A stretch of DNA of 64,000 bases from Fimbriimonadaceae bacterium (GTDB lineage Bacteria; Armatimonadota; Fimbriimonadia; Fimbriimonadales; Fimbriimonadaceae): the NCBI GenBank assembly GCA_019454105.1, contig CP075364.1:2173362-2237361 (forward strand), written 5' to 3'. Under the pieces are notes generated by a model. That model was not told the DNA's origin. It did no database searches and was given only the letters and a program-made list of their open reading frames with translations. The position numbers and the translations under genes were made by a program. This document shows, piece after piece, positions 1 through 8,138 of this stretch (positions within the stretch are counted from its first letter, which is position 1; each line of letters begins with the position of its first letter).

Positions 1-300
1 ATCCCATTCCCGCCTGACTTCTGTCGAGACTCCGGCAGTACCGATCACTTTGGCCGCAACGAGGCACTCGTCCTCGGAGGCGAAGTGAACGGAAGCTTGG
101 CCATAGTTGTGCGCTTCCCAAGTCTCTATCGCAGCTTCGTCAAAGTCGCAGCCCGTCGCTCGCATGAGGACCTCGATGACAGCGTCATAGGGAGTATCGT
201 CATTGTTGAAAATCACGACCATGTAGCGGCCATCGGCCGTTTTGGGCTCAACAGGGCTCGGAAGGACTCCGGGGCTTGACGATCTCCACGCGCCATCCAT
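1..300 (-). CDS. clpS: ATP-dependent Clp protease adaptor ClpS (3' end outside window)
   Basis: Reading leftward from the ATG at 300 there are 100 open codons to the window edge. The translation contains MVVIFNNDDTPYDAVIEVL, then a helix-rich stretch and EAHNYGQASVHF, which is the ClpS core: the NDDxTP loop that binds N-degron substrates, followed by the surface that docks on the ClpA/ClpC N-domain. ClpS proteins are about 100 residues, so only a few C-terminal residues and the stop should be missing. ClpS delivers proteins with destabilising N-terminal residues to the ClpAP/ClpCP protease in the cytoplasm. The gene lies 17 nt downstream of the YfhO-like gene on the same strand and is probably co-transcribed with it. 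clpA/clpC is not in this window. The family call is firm; the exact start could be the second ATG at 296. Confidence 0.88.
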   Translation of the reverse strand, partial: MDGAWRSSSPGVLPSPVEPKTADGRYMVVIFNNDDTPYDAVIEVLMRATGCDFDEAAIETWEAHNYGQASVHFASEDECLVAAKVIGTAGVSTEVRREWD

Positions 301-317
301 GAGTTTGGTAACTAGGA

Positions 318-2531
318 TTATGGCACACCGTCGTTCACGCCTTTGTCAATGGATTTGAACTTTTGGGCCCGCCCCCCGAAGTACAAGCCAGCGGCCACGG
401 CCGACAAACCCAGCGCAAAGAGAGTCAACCCGGCTTCAAGACCAGGCGGCCGATAGGTGGCCACGACCCGATTCGGACCTGGCTTCAATTCAGCTTCGAT
501 CCAGGGACCCTTGAAGGATCCCTCCGATTGACCGTTGGCCTCGACCCGCCATCCCGGCATGGCCCTCTCTCGGATGGTCAACCGGCCAGGCCCTTCGCAA
601 TCCACAACAATCCGGCCCGGTGACTCCGAGGCGACTATGGGAGAACCTCCGGTAGAACTGACTCTGCCAGGGCCTGGCAACGGGGTTACGACGAGCCCTT
701 TTTGCCGGTCCCAAACCCAGAGCTCTGTCACGCCCATCTCGGCCAAAACCTGCGACTCGGCCCCAGGCTTCACTAGCATCATGTTGCCGTTGGCGGGCGG
801 AGCGGGATCTTGACGGTTGGCATCGGCCAGTAGCTTGACCGTGTCCCTGTGGAGCAAAGAGTCGTACCCCCCAACGTCGCGAGAACGGAACAGCGAGGCC
901 GTGTTGGGAGGCATGAGGGCGGGCGCCGGGGCGAGAAGTCCCCATTGGTCGTTCTGGAACGCCCGACGGACGTCGGCTTCGAGGCCCGAGGGCCTTTCCA
1001 AGGGCCGACCCGTCGGCACGAGACTGGCCACGCCCACGAGTTGGGCGGCCACGCACATCGCCATGGCAAGTCCGGCCTTGCCCTTTTCACAGGACCAGAG
1101 CCCGAACAGGGCCAGACCAAGACCAATGAGCATCGCAGGACGTGCCATCGCCAAGGAGCCCCTGGCGACCTGTCCAAGGGGAAACTGAGGCCCTAGCCAC
1201 GATTCGGTCGCCTCGGGGACCGGAACAGACAGGAGCGTGGTGAGCCCAATAGCCATCAGGGCCGTCCACAGCAATGGCCGCCAGGATCGGTCGCCACTCA
1301 TCTCTCGCACGGCCAGCCCGGCCGCCACACTGAGTCCGAGCACGACAAGCACCACCGCCCGGCCCGGACTGCCCGTGGAAGACCACCCGGGAAGACCGAA
1401 GTAAAGGAGCGCGCTCAGTGGGCCGAAAGCTAGGAGCCCTCCGACGGCCGCCACTATCAAGGGTCCGGCAAGACCTTGCCACCGCCGCCGTGCGATCAAC
1501 AAGCCGAGCACCAAGACGACCGCTGGACCCAAGGAGACCGCCGACTCGGCAAAGTTCGCACCCCTTTTCGCGTAGGCCGGCCAGAACGAAGGCATTGAGC
1601 TTCCACCGATCTCCACCGATTGGCCCGGGAGGCCAGTCGCGCCAGGGAACACGATCCCGGCCAATTCGACCGGACGCAAGGCCGAAGCCGAGTAGGCGGC
1701 CCAGCCCTCAGCTGACGGTTTTCCCGCCCGATGGCTGAACTTGCTGTACTCAAGGGTCGGAACCAACTGGGGGGCCGCGATCAGCCCACCGACCAAGGCG
1801 CAAGCCCCAACTGTCAAGATCGAGGCATCCTTCCGACCCGCCGCCAGAACGATGGCCATGACTGCGACCCCGATGAGCCCATACGCGGCGAACTGGAGGT
1901 GCCCGCCCAAAAGCATCATCCCGACGCTAAGAGCAAGCAGAGCCCCTTGCCGCAACTTCGACACGCCCACACTGGGCACCGTCAACCCTAAACACCACGG
2001 AATCCACGACACCGTGGTGACGACGCTCGCCAGCGGTGTCCAAGCCAGCATGAACGCCGAGAGGCCAAAAGCTGAACCAGACAGCGCGGCGCCCCAACCG
2101 TTGGCCCCAAGGCGCAGGGCCAAGAACCGCGCCCCCAGCCCTGCCCAAGCCAAGTGGAACCACGCCAGCAAGACGACAGCCAGCGGAGTTGGGCACTGGA
2201 GGGCGCCAAGCAAGACGTGAAGCGGATAAAAGCCGCCACTCTGAGAGTTGGCGAGGAGGGGCGCCCCACAAAGCTGCAATGGGTTCCAAAAGGGGGGTTC
2301 TAGGCGGCGCCACGAATCCAGCACAAGGTCTCGCCAAACATAGAATTGGAGCACACCGTCGGCTTGGAGCACATCCCAGGCGCCTCCATGAGCCGGGACG
2401 TTCCAGGGATTCATCTGTCGGATTTGATCGAACGGGCCGATCGTCTCGCCAAAGGCGACCGTCCGCCAAAGCGGCACGAGCGGAAGCAGGACCAACATGA
2501 GGACCGCCCAGTGCCGCCGAACAAAGGCCAC
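318..2531 (-). CDS. YfhO-like polytopic membrane protein
   Basis: A 737-residue integral membrane protein. It starts MAFVRRHWAVLMLVLLPLVP (first membrane segment), carries the lumenal pattern W-N-P-L-x-x-x-G-x-P-L near residues 84-95 followed by FYPLHVLLG, and has about a dozen hydrophobic segments up to residue 480. A soluble C-terminal domain and a final membrane helix (LTLFALGLSAVAAGLYFGG) follow. This is the layout of the bacterial YfhO family, large proteins related to GT-C glycosyltransferases that in Firmicutes are linked to lipoteichoic-acid or lipid-linked sugar modification. The substrate here cannot be told. The start codon is GTG at 2531, with a TAAACT hexamer ending 7 nt upstream and no Shine-Dalgarno, so the mRNA may be leaderless. 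clpS follows directly. Confidence 0.75.
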   Translation of the reverse strand: MAFVRRHWAVLMLVLLPLVPLWRTVAFGETIGPFDQIRQMNPWNVPAHGGAWDVLQADGVLQFYVWRDLVLDSWRRLEPPFWNPLQLCGAPLLANSQSGGFYPLHVLLGALQCPTPLAVVLLAWFHLAWAGLGARFLALRLGANGWGAALSGSAFGLSAFMLAWTPLASVVTTVSWIPWCLGLTVPSVGVSKLRQGALLALSVGMMLLGGHLQFAAYGLIGVAVMAIVLAAGRKDASILTVGACALVGGLIAAPQLVPTLEYSKFSHRAGKPSAEGWAAYSASALRPVELAGIVFPGATGLPGQSVEIGGSSMPSFWPAYAKRGANFAESAVSLGPAVVLVLGLLIARRRWQGLAGPLIVAAVGGLLAFGPLSALLYFGLPGWSSTGSPGRAVVLVVLGLSVAAGLAVREMSGDRSWRPLLWTALMAIGLTTLLSVPVPEATESWLGPQFPLGQVARGSLAMARPAMLIGLGLALFGLWSCEKGKAGLAMAMCVAAQLVGVASLVPTGRPLERPSGLEADVRRAFQNDQWGLLAPAPALMPPNTASLFRSRDVGGYDSLLHRDTVKLLADANRQDPAPPANGNMMLVKPGAESQVLAEMGVTELWVWDRQKGLVVTPLPGPGRVSSTGGSPIVASESPGRIVVDCEGPGRLTIRERAMPGWRVEANGQSEGSFKGPWIEAELKPGPNRVVATYRPPGLEAGLTLFALGLSAVAAGLYFGGRAQKFKSIDKGVNDGVP

Positions 2532-2538
2532 GACCGCA

Positions 2539-2544
2539 AGTTTA
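2539..2544 (-). promoter_or_regulatory. -10 element of the YfhO-like gene
   Basis: TAAACT on the minus strand, ending 7 nt before the GTG start at 2531. No Shine-Dalgarno fits between them, so transcription would begin at or just before the start codon. No convincing -35 is visible. Confidence 0.5.
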
Positions 2545-2629
2545 ACCCCTTGGGCGAAACCGGCCTCCCGCCGATAACCAGGGTGGGACCGCCCGTTCGC
2601 AGATGCCCAAGCGGTAAGATAGAGGCACC

Positions 2630-2706
<77 letters not shown>

Positions 2707-2712
2707 CCCCGG

Positions 2713-2718
2713 TATCCT
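2713..2718 (+). promoter_or_regulatory. -10-like element of the acyltransferase gene
   Basis: TATCCT ends 9 nt before the ATG at 2728 and lies 7 nt after the CCA of tRNA-Ile, so the acyltransferase may have its own near-leaderless start as well as possible read-through from the tRNA. Confidence 0.4.
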
Positions 2719-2727
2719 GGGCACAGG

Positions 2728-3399
2728 ATGAACCAGGAAGAGGGCCTTCTCGGCCGGTTCGTCGGGGGCATGATCCGCCGAACGGTCCGGGCCCGATTCC
2801 GCAACGTTTATTGGAACCCGCCGGAGACGGCTCCAAAGCCGCCCGTCGTCTTCGTACCGAACCACCACGGGTGGCATGACGGCTACCTCATGTTCCTCTT
2901 GGTCACCCGACTCGGGATCCGGTGCCTCGATTGGATCCAGGAGTATGAGGCGTTCCCGTGGTTCCGATATGTCGGCGGTATGCCGTTCCCGTCGGACGAC
3001 GCTTCGAAGCGGGCCTCCACCATGAGACGCACCGCCAGGCTCATGAGAGAAGGACGCAGCCTGGTGCTGTTCGCTGAGGGGATCCTCCATCGTCCCCCCG
3101 AAGTCTTGCCGCTCGGAAGGGCGCTGGAAACGATCGCGCGGCGCGTCCCGGAAGTCTCGGTTCTCCCCGTCGCCATCCACTACGACATGTCCCTCCATGA
3201 ACGGCCGGAAGCCTTCATCAGGTGCGGGTCACCTATCGCGGAAGGGCCGGGGTTGCTCGAGCGCACCCGCGAAGCCTTGATTCGGGAACTCGACCAAGTG
3301 CGGCACGATGTCGCACAAGGTGCGCCCTTTGAAACTCTGGCCAAGGGCACCCTGGATGTCAACGAGCGATGGGACGTGCGTCGGACGAAGCGTTTTTGA
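2728..3399 (+). CDS. PlsC-like 1-acylglycerol-3-phosphate O-acyltransferase
   Basis: A 223-residue protein. VFVPNHHGWHDG (about residues 42-53) contains the catalytic H-x4-D of the glycerolipid acyltransferase superfamily, and LFAEGILHRP (about 120-129) is the equivalent of the F-x-E-G-T-R substrate-phosphate motif, with the usual T-R replaced by I-L. The family transfers an acyl chain from acyl-ACP or acyl-CoA to lysophosphatidic acid at the inner membrane. The ATG at 2728 is chosen because the frame otherwise runs back into tRNA-Ile, and an AGG sits next to it. The gene is followed at 32 nt by the phytoene synthase gene on the same strand. The acceptor is uncertain: the altered second motif and the neighbour leave room for acylation of another lipid, including a terpenoid alcohol. 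Confidence 0.8.
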   Translation: MNQEEGLLGRFVGGMIRRTVRARFRNVYWNPPETAPKPPVVFVPNHHGWHDGYLMFLLVTRLGIRCLDWIQEYEAFPWFRYVGGMPFPSDDASKRASTMRRTARLMREGRSLVLFAEGILHRPPEVLPLGRALETIARRVPEVSVLPVAIHYDMSLHERPEAFIRCGSPIAEGPGLLERTREALIRELDQVRHDVAQGAPFETLAKGTLDVNERWDVRRTKRF

Positions 3400-3431
3400 C
3401 GACGACTCCAGCGATCATGCGGTAGTCATCT

Positions 3432-4319
3432 GTGGTGCGGATCGAAGCGTTCGCGACACGACAGGACTTCGAAGAGTGCCGGAGGCTTCACAAGGCCTTC
3501 GGGACAAGCTATTTCATGGCGAGTCGGCTTTTTCCAAAGTCAGTCCGGACTCGAGTGGACGCCGTGTACGGATTCGTCAGAGTTCCTGACGAGTGGGTCG
3601 ACAACCCCGATGGACGTACCCAGGACGAGGCGCGATCCCTCCTTGACAGTTTTCGACGCCAGCTGGTGACGGGCTATCAGGGTGAGCGTCCAACCTTCCC
3701 CGTCTTGAGGGCGTTCCTCGACGTGGCCCGCGAGACGGCCATCCCAGCGTCCGAACCCTTGGTCTTCCTCCAAGCCATGGAGCAAGACCTGGACCAAACC
3801 ACGTTCGCCACTTACGCCGAGCTCCGCCAGTACATGAGGGGCAGCGCCGTCGCGGTCGGAAACATGATGTGCCGAGTGCTTGGGGCCGAGGACTCCATGG
3901 AAGTAAGGACGGGCGCTGCGGCCCTCGCCGAGGCGATGCAGTTGACGAACTTCCTCCGCGACATCGCCGAAGACCTGGCGCGCGGCCGCGTGTACCTTCC
4001 TCTTGACGAGCTCAACAGGTTTGGAGTGGGCCTTGCCGATTTGAGGGAGGGGAAGGTCAACCCAGGGTTTGTGGCCCTCATGCGGTTCCAGATCGATCGG
4101 GCCAGGCGGCTCTACGCCGAAAGCGATCCTCACATCGCCCGGCTTCCGGGCCATGCCCAACCTGCCGTCAGAACAGCGCGCGTCCTCTATGCAAGGATCC
4201 TCGACAAAATCGAAGCGCAAGGATACGACGTGTTTGGTCACCGGGCCCGCGCGTCGATGGCCGAAAAGATCTGGTTGCTCGCCCGGACGCTGGCGGCTGG
4301 TCAGCGCTCGGCGACCTGA
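3432..4319 (+). CDS. crtB: Phytoene/squalene synthase family protein
   Basis: A 295-residue trans-isoprenyl diphosphate synthase, head-to-head type. The first Mg-diphosphate site appears as VPDEWVDNPD (about residues 52-61, the D-x3-D variant) and the second as NFLRDIAEDLARGRVYLP (about 172-189), which is strongly diagnostic. Length and the C-terminal YDVFGHRARASMAEK match CrtB-type proteins, which condense two GGPP to phytoene; squalene-type products from FPP cannot be excluded. No desaturase lies in the window, but a short-chain prenyl synthase (7219-8097) and ispE are nearby on the chromosome. The start is GTG at 3432 or the adjacent GTG at 3435. The last 19 nt overlap the convergent gene's 3' end. 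Confidence 0.82.
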   Translation: MVRIEAFATRQDFEECRRLHKAFGTSYFMASRLFPKSVRTRVDAVYGFVRVPDEWVDNPDGRTQDEARSLLDSFRRQLVTGYQGERPTFPVLRAFLDVARETAIPASEPLVFLQAMEQDLDQTTFATYAELRQYMRGSAVAVGNMMCRVLGAEDSMEVRTGAAALAEAMQLTNFLRDIAEDLARGRVYLPLDELNRFGVGLADLREGKVNPGFVALMRFQIDRARRLYAESDPHIARLPGHAQPAVRTARVLYARILDKIEAQGYDVFGHRARASMAEKIWLLARTLAAGQRSAT

Positions 4320-6427
4320 AGCGGAAACACCGAGACCGAGACGAGTTCGGGCGCCCCCGCAGAACGGGCCACGATCCGAATGTACCGGGCCCGCTGGGCC
4401 AGAGCGGTCGCGACGACAGAACCGCCGCGCTCCCGGCACCAGAGGGAACCGTCCTCCGGAGCTTGGGACGTCCTTCTGAGATAGACGTCGTAGGACGCCC
4501 ACGACTGGCCGCCCAGCACGACTTCGGCGATCAATCGGTCCCGACCCAGGTCGATCTCGACCCAGTCGCCAGGCTGGAAAGGCATGGGGACCTTGGTTTC
4601 CGGATCATTGTCTGTCAAGGCTTGGAGTTCGGCCGGGAACCTGCCTTTCGAGTCGGACACCAGCGCATCGACTGCGAGGTCTTGGCTCCTGTCCACGGTC
4701 CCAGACGTCACCTTGACAACGAGATCGACGAACGGTGCCTGGTTGCCACGGGCCGCCTCGGAGATCAGACGGAAGACTTCCAGCCTCGCCGTGGCGACCG
4801 AACCGTTCAAGTTCACCTCCAGATCGAGCCAGGGCTGTTGGCCGAGATCTCCGATCGGGCCCAACGGGCCCCGAGCGGGAAGAAACGCGGCCCCGGAAGC
4901 GGTTAGCGGAAAGGGCGTTGGCCAAGCCAATTGGCCATCGCCTTGACGGACGCTCAATGAGCCGCCCGCGATCGGCTTGCCTCCGGCGTCTTGGAACCTG
5001 ACGATCGCGCTTGGGCTCACCCCGACGCGGTCAAGGGCGCGAGAGTCACCCCGAAAGCCGACCATCGCGTTCAAGGCGGCCACGGAAGCTCCGTCCAGTT
5101 TGGCTCCTTCGGGGAGCGGTGGCGCCCCTTCCTCTGGCGATCCTCCTGGCCATACGGGCAGCGCCCTTGAGGGCGGCCAGGCACTGTCGTCCCTCGTGTC
5201 GGGCGGGACAGCGCCTGTCACACGCCAGGCTTTGAGGGGATCGGCCTCGGTCATGAGATCCCGAACCATCGATTCGATCGAACCCGTCCACTCCACCGTC
5301 ACATCGGCTGGAGAATCGGTGACCAACCGGAACCGTTCACGACAGCCGTCGGGCGCGAACGAGAACCGACTCTGTGCCAACCAAGCCTCATTGGCTTGGG
5401 CGACGGCCGCCAAGGGCCCTTCTGACGGAGAAGGCGCGCCGGAAAACTTGACGGCAAGGCCCCCGATCGGGACGGCGATCGCGGGCCGCGCCGGGGCCTT
5501 GCTCCCGGTCGTCAAGGCAACGACCCGAAGCCATGAGGCCCGCGAGTCGGACTTGTCGACCAACCAAGGCACTTCGGCTTCGACGTCAATGGTGCCCCCA
5601 GGAGGCACGGACACATCGCCGATGGTCTGGACAGAGAACCGCTCGCCGATGGCCCAGTCCACCATGAAACCCCGGGTGGGCTCGTCGCCCGTGTTGACGA
5701 ACCGTGCCCGCCATCTGACCCGTTCGTTCGGGTTCGGGAGCTGTCCGATGGGCATCCCGAGCGGCTCAAGGCCTATGGCTTGCAAGTTTGGCCCCTTGGC
5801 TCCTCCCGAAGACGAGGACTCGACCACGAGTTCCGGCCCTTCACCACGAATCTCGGAACTGGCGAACACGACCTCTTCCGAAAACTCGAGCCTGAAACCG
5901 TAGTTCGTCGTCGGGTCTTGGATCATCTGGGCCACGGCGCTGGCCAAGCCCGTCAACAAGAGGGTGTCGCCTTCGACAAGAGCCTTGGCTCCTTCGATCC
6001 GCTCCGCGTCGGAATCTCCGCCCGCCCCTGGCGTCCGCCACTTGGACCCTTGGGCGTCACGGACGGCCCAGGCCGCCCCTTTCGGTTGACCGTCCGAAGA
6101 GGCGATCAAGAAGTTGCGGCTCCCAGGGCCTTCGTTCCAGGGTCGAAGGACGCGGCGCACGGACTTCAACTGGGGAGTGCCTCCCAAAACACGCAGACGC
6201 ATCACCGCCCCAATGACGCGCTCATGGCCGGTATAAGCCCATTCGAGAGCTGGGAAACGGATCAGGACCGCCTTGCCCGGGCCAGCCTCCAACACGGCCT
6301 CGCGACCGAAGTTCTGGGCCGGAAACGCTTCGGCGACAAACGTGTCCTCGACCGGGCCATCCACGCTAGTCGCCACGGTGGAGGCGGGCCAAAAGGTGGA
6401 AGCAAGGCAAACGAGCGTGGTGAGCAT
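4301..6427 (-). CDS. Secreted DNRLRE-domain protein with F5/8-type C-terminal domain
   Basis: A 708-residue exported protein. A signal peptide (MLTTLVCLASTFWPAS) is followed by VEDTFVAEAFPAQNFGRE, the opening of the DNRLRE domain, a beta-sandwich found in cell-surface proteins that often carry carbohydrate-binding modules (about residues 22-200). A CARDB-like beta region follows (about 210-310, RWRARFVNTGDEPTRGFMVD). Near residues 590-705 DNDPETKVP...WVEIDLG and a final strand ending in the C-terminus look like a discoidin/F5-8C sugar-binding sandwich. No catalytic domain is evident. The gene is the last of an ispA-methyltransferase-DNRLRE run, 7 nt after the methyltransferase stop, with AAGGA just upstream of the ATG. 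Its 3' end overlaps the phytoene synthase gene by 19 nt in convergent orientation. Confidence 0.72.
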   Translation of the reverse strand: MLTTLVCLASTFWPASTVATSVDGPVEDTFVAEAFPAQNFGREAVLEAGPGKAVLIRFPALEWAYTGHERVIGAVMRLRVLGGTPQLKSVRRVLRPWNEGPGSRNFLIASSDGQPKGAAWAVRDAQGSKWRTPGAGGDSDAERIEGAKALVEGDTLLLTGLASAVAQMIQDPTTNYGFRLEFSEEVVFASSEIRGEGPELVVESSSSGGAKGPNLQAIGLEPLGMPIGQLPNPNERVRWRARFVNTGDEPTRGFMVDWAIGERFSVQTIGDVSVPPGGTIDVEAEVPWLVDKSDSRASWLRVVALTTGSKAPARPAIAVPIGGLAVKFSGAPSPSEGPLAAVAQANEAWLAQSRFSFAPDGCRERFRLVTDSPADVTVEWTGSIESMVRDLMTEADPLKAWRVTGAVPPDTRDDSAWPPSRALPVWPGGSPEEGAPPLPEGAKLDGASVAALNAMVGFRGDSRALDRVGVSPSAIVRFQDAGGKPIAGGSLSVRQGDGQLAWPTPFPLTASGAAFLPARGPLGPIGDLGQQPWLDLEVNLNGSVATARLEVFRLISEAARGNQAPFVDLVVKVTSGTVDRSQDLAVDALVSDSKGRFPAELQALTDNDPETKVPMPFQPGDWVEIDLGRDRLIAEVVLGGQSWASYDVYLRRTSQAPEDGSLWCRERGGSVVATALAQRARYIRIVARSAGAPELVSVSVFPLQVAER

Positions 6428-6433
6428 GGATCC

Positions 6434-7240
6434 TTATAACTTGACGGCCGTGTAGTGCACTCGGTCACTCTTCTTTCTGGGCGGGTCGAGCGTATAGCTG
6501 TCATAGGCCCGCACCGACCCGAAACCTGCCAATCGCAACGCTTCTTGGACCTCCTCGTCGGAGTGGGCCCGTTGATAGTGGGTCTCCTCGAACGCCTGAC
6601 CATCGACTTCGAAACGCATCGAGACTTGGATTATCCGATCGGTCGGGTCGTACTCGCCCTTCCATGAATAGCGGATCGGAGCCTTTTGGTTGCGTTCCTG
6701 TTGGTCGAACATTCTGTTCTCGAACGCATAGGCAGTGTTGAGGTCGAAGATGAAGCTCGCGCCTGGCTCCAAGTGGGCGCCGACTCGGCTGATGGCTTGC
6801 CTGAACCCATCAATGCCGGTCACATAGTTGAGACTGTCGAAGAAACTGAACGCGCCCTCAAAGGTCTCACCCAAATCAAACTGAGTCGCGTCGGCGACCA
6901 CAAAACGCAGAGGCAACCCTGAGGAAGCGGCCTTATCCATGGCGACTGCGATCATGCCTGGGGAAAGGTCGATCCCGGTCACCGTAAATCCGGCGAGGGC
7001 CAGCCTCTCGGACACAATGCCCGTCCCGCAGCAGACGTCCAAGAGCCGCAAGGGACGCGAGCCCATCTGGCTGAGGAGAAGACGGTAATACTCGGTCCAA
7101 ACATCATAGGGGACTGACGACATCAGAACGTCGTAGTACGGGGCCACTGCCTCGAACGAACCTGTGGCGACGGACGGCGCCGCCCCAGACATGCCCTCGG
7201 GGCCTCCGCGCAAGGCCTTCAGAAGTTCCTGACGACGCAC
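6434..7240 (-). CDS. Class I SAM-dependent methyltransferase
   Basis: A 268-residue soluble protein. LLDVCCGTGIVSERLA (about residues 64-79) is SAM-binding motif I, VTGIDLSPGMIAVA is the acidic loop that holds the ribose, and FVVADATQFDL is motif II/III. Together they give the Methyltransf_25 fold; the C-terminal half has the beta-strand insertion seen in small-molecule and ubiquinone-like methyltransferases. The substrate is unknown. The GTG start at 7240 lies inside the end of ispA (22-nt overlap) and has a strong GAGGAGG ribosome site 10 nt upstream, so translation is likely coupled to ispA. An internal ATG at 7192 has no such site. Co-occurrence with a prenyl synthase hints at methylation of an isoprenoid or quinone, but this is inference. 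Confidence 0.82.
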   Translation of the reverse strand: MRRQELLKALRGGPEGMSGAAPSVATGSFEAVAPYYDVLMSSVPYDVWTEYYRLLLSQMGSRPLRLLDVCCGTGIVSERLALAGFTVTGIDLSPGMIAVAMDKAASSGLPLRFVVADATQFDLGETFEGAFSFFDSLNYVTGIDGFRQAISRVGAHLEPGASFIFDLNTAYAFENRMFDQQERNQKAPIRYSWKGEYDPTDRIIQVSMRFEVDGQAFEETHYQRAHSDEEVQEALRLAGFGSVRAYDSYTLDPPRKKSDRVHYTAVKL

Positions 7241-8097
7241 GACCGCGCCACCTCCTCAAGAGCCGTCGCGTCGCCAAGCGTCTCTCTGATCTCCGAAAGG
7301 GCCAGCTCCAGCAGCCGCTCCGACTCGGAGCGGGCCGCCTCGACTCCAAACGCTGCCGGGTATGTCTGCTTGCCCCTTTCTCGATCCGATCCGGCCGGCT
7401 TTCCAATGTCGGCCAAGTTTGACGTCTCATTGAGCAAATCGTCCACGATCTGGAACGCCAAGCCCAACATTTTTCCAACTCGCAGAAGCCGATCGACTTC
7501 CTCCCGCGACGCTCCCGCCATGACGGCTCCAAGTCCGCAACAAGCACCGATCAATGCGCCTGTCTTGCGCTCATGGATCGTTTTCACGACCCAAGGGTCA
7601 GGGCCCTGGCGTTCGTTCTCGAGGTCCAAGACTTCCCCGCCGACCAGCCCCTCGCTTCCCACTGCGCCAGCGAGAATCTTGAGCGACCCAGCAACCTTGG
7701 CCGAGTCAGGGCTGGATCCGGCCACGATCTGAAAGGCCAGGGCGAACAGCGCGTCCCCGGCCAAGATCGCCAGGGCCTCGTCGAAGGCTTTGTGGAGGGT
7801 CGGCCTCCCTCGTCTCAGATCGTCGTCGTCCAGAGCCGGCAAGTCGTCGTGAACGAGGGAGAAAGCGTGGACGCACTCGACGGCACAGGCAGCATCCACC
7901 GCGTCCGAGGGCGCGCCGCCCGCCGCCTCGGCGCTGGCCAAGACCAACAATGGCCTCAATCGCTTGCCGCCGCCCAGCACGGCATACCTCATGGCTTCAT
8001 GAAGCCGGGCCGGAACCGCCGTCGGGGATGGGAGCAGTTCGTCGAGGCGGGACTCGACCAAGTCGCGATAGGCCCTCAGTCGTGAATCCACGAGCAC
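7219..8097 (-). CDS. ispA: Short-chain polyprenyl diphosphate synthase (farnesyl/geranylgeranyl)
   Basis: A 292-residue trans-prenyltransferase. VLGGGKRLRPLLVL binds IPP. VHDDLPALDDDDLRRGRPT is the first aspartate-rich motif with a two-residue insertion (D-D-x4-D), the bacterial type II FPP/GGPP form, and FQIVDDLLNETSN is the second aspartate-rich motif. It makes C15 or C20 diphosphates in the cytoplasm; the insertion fits IspA-type FPP synthases but product length is not certain. The GTG at 8097 has TAGACT ending 7 nt upstream and no Shine-Dalgarno. The gene heads an operon with the methyltransferase and DNRLRE genes and is divergent from DUF1015, with only 41 nt between the start codons. 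Confidence 0.9.
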   Translation of the reverse strand: MLVDSRLRAYRDLVESRLDELLPSPTAVPARLHEAMRYAVLGGGKRLRPLLVLASAEAAGGAPSDAVDAACAVECVHAFSLVHDDLPALDDDDLRRGRPTLHKAFDEALAILAGDALFALAFQIVAGSSPDSAKVAGSLKILAGAVGSEGLVGGEVLDLENERQGPDPWVVKTIHERKTGALIGACCGLGAVMAGASREEVDRLLRVGKMLGLAFQIVDDLLNETSNLADIGKPAGSDRERGKQTYPAAFGVEAARSESERLLELALSEIRETLGDATALEEVARSCVVRNF

Positions 8098-8104
8098 TGG
8101 CAGA

Positions 8105-8129
8105 AGTCTACCAGCGGGCCAGGTATCTT
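8105..8129. promoter_or_regulatory. Compact divergent promoter pair ispA / DUF1015
   Basis: The 41 nt between the two start codons hold TAGACT on the minus strand (8110-8105, 7 nt before the ispA GTG) and TATCTT on the plus strand (8124-8129, 9 nt before the DUF1015 ATG). Each -35 region must lie across the other gene's -10 or inside its coding sequence. Confidence 0.45.
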
Positions 8130-8138
8130 CCCGAAGCC

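Noticed and set aside
85-279. A 64-codon plus-strand frame at the left edge
   Set aside because: The opposite strand is ClpS with its diagnostic motif.
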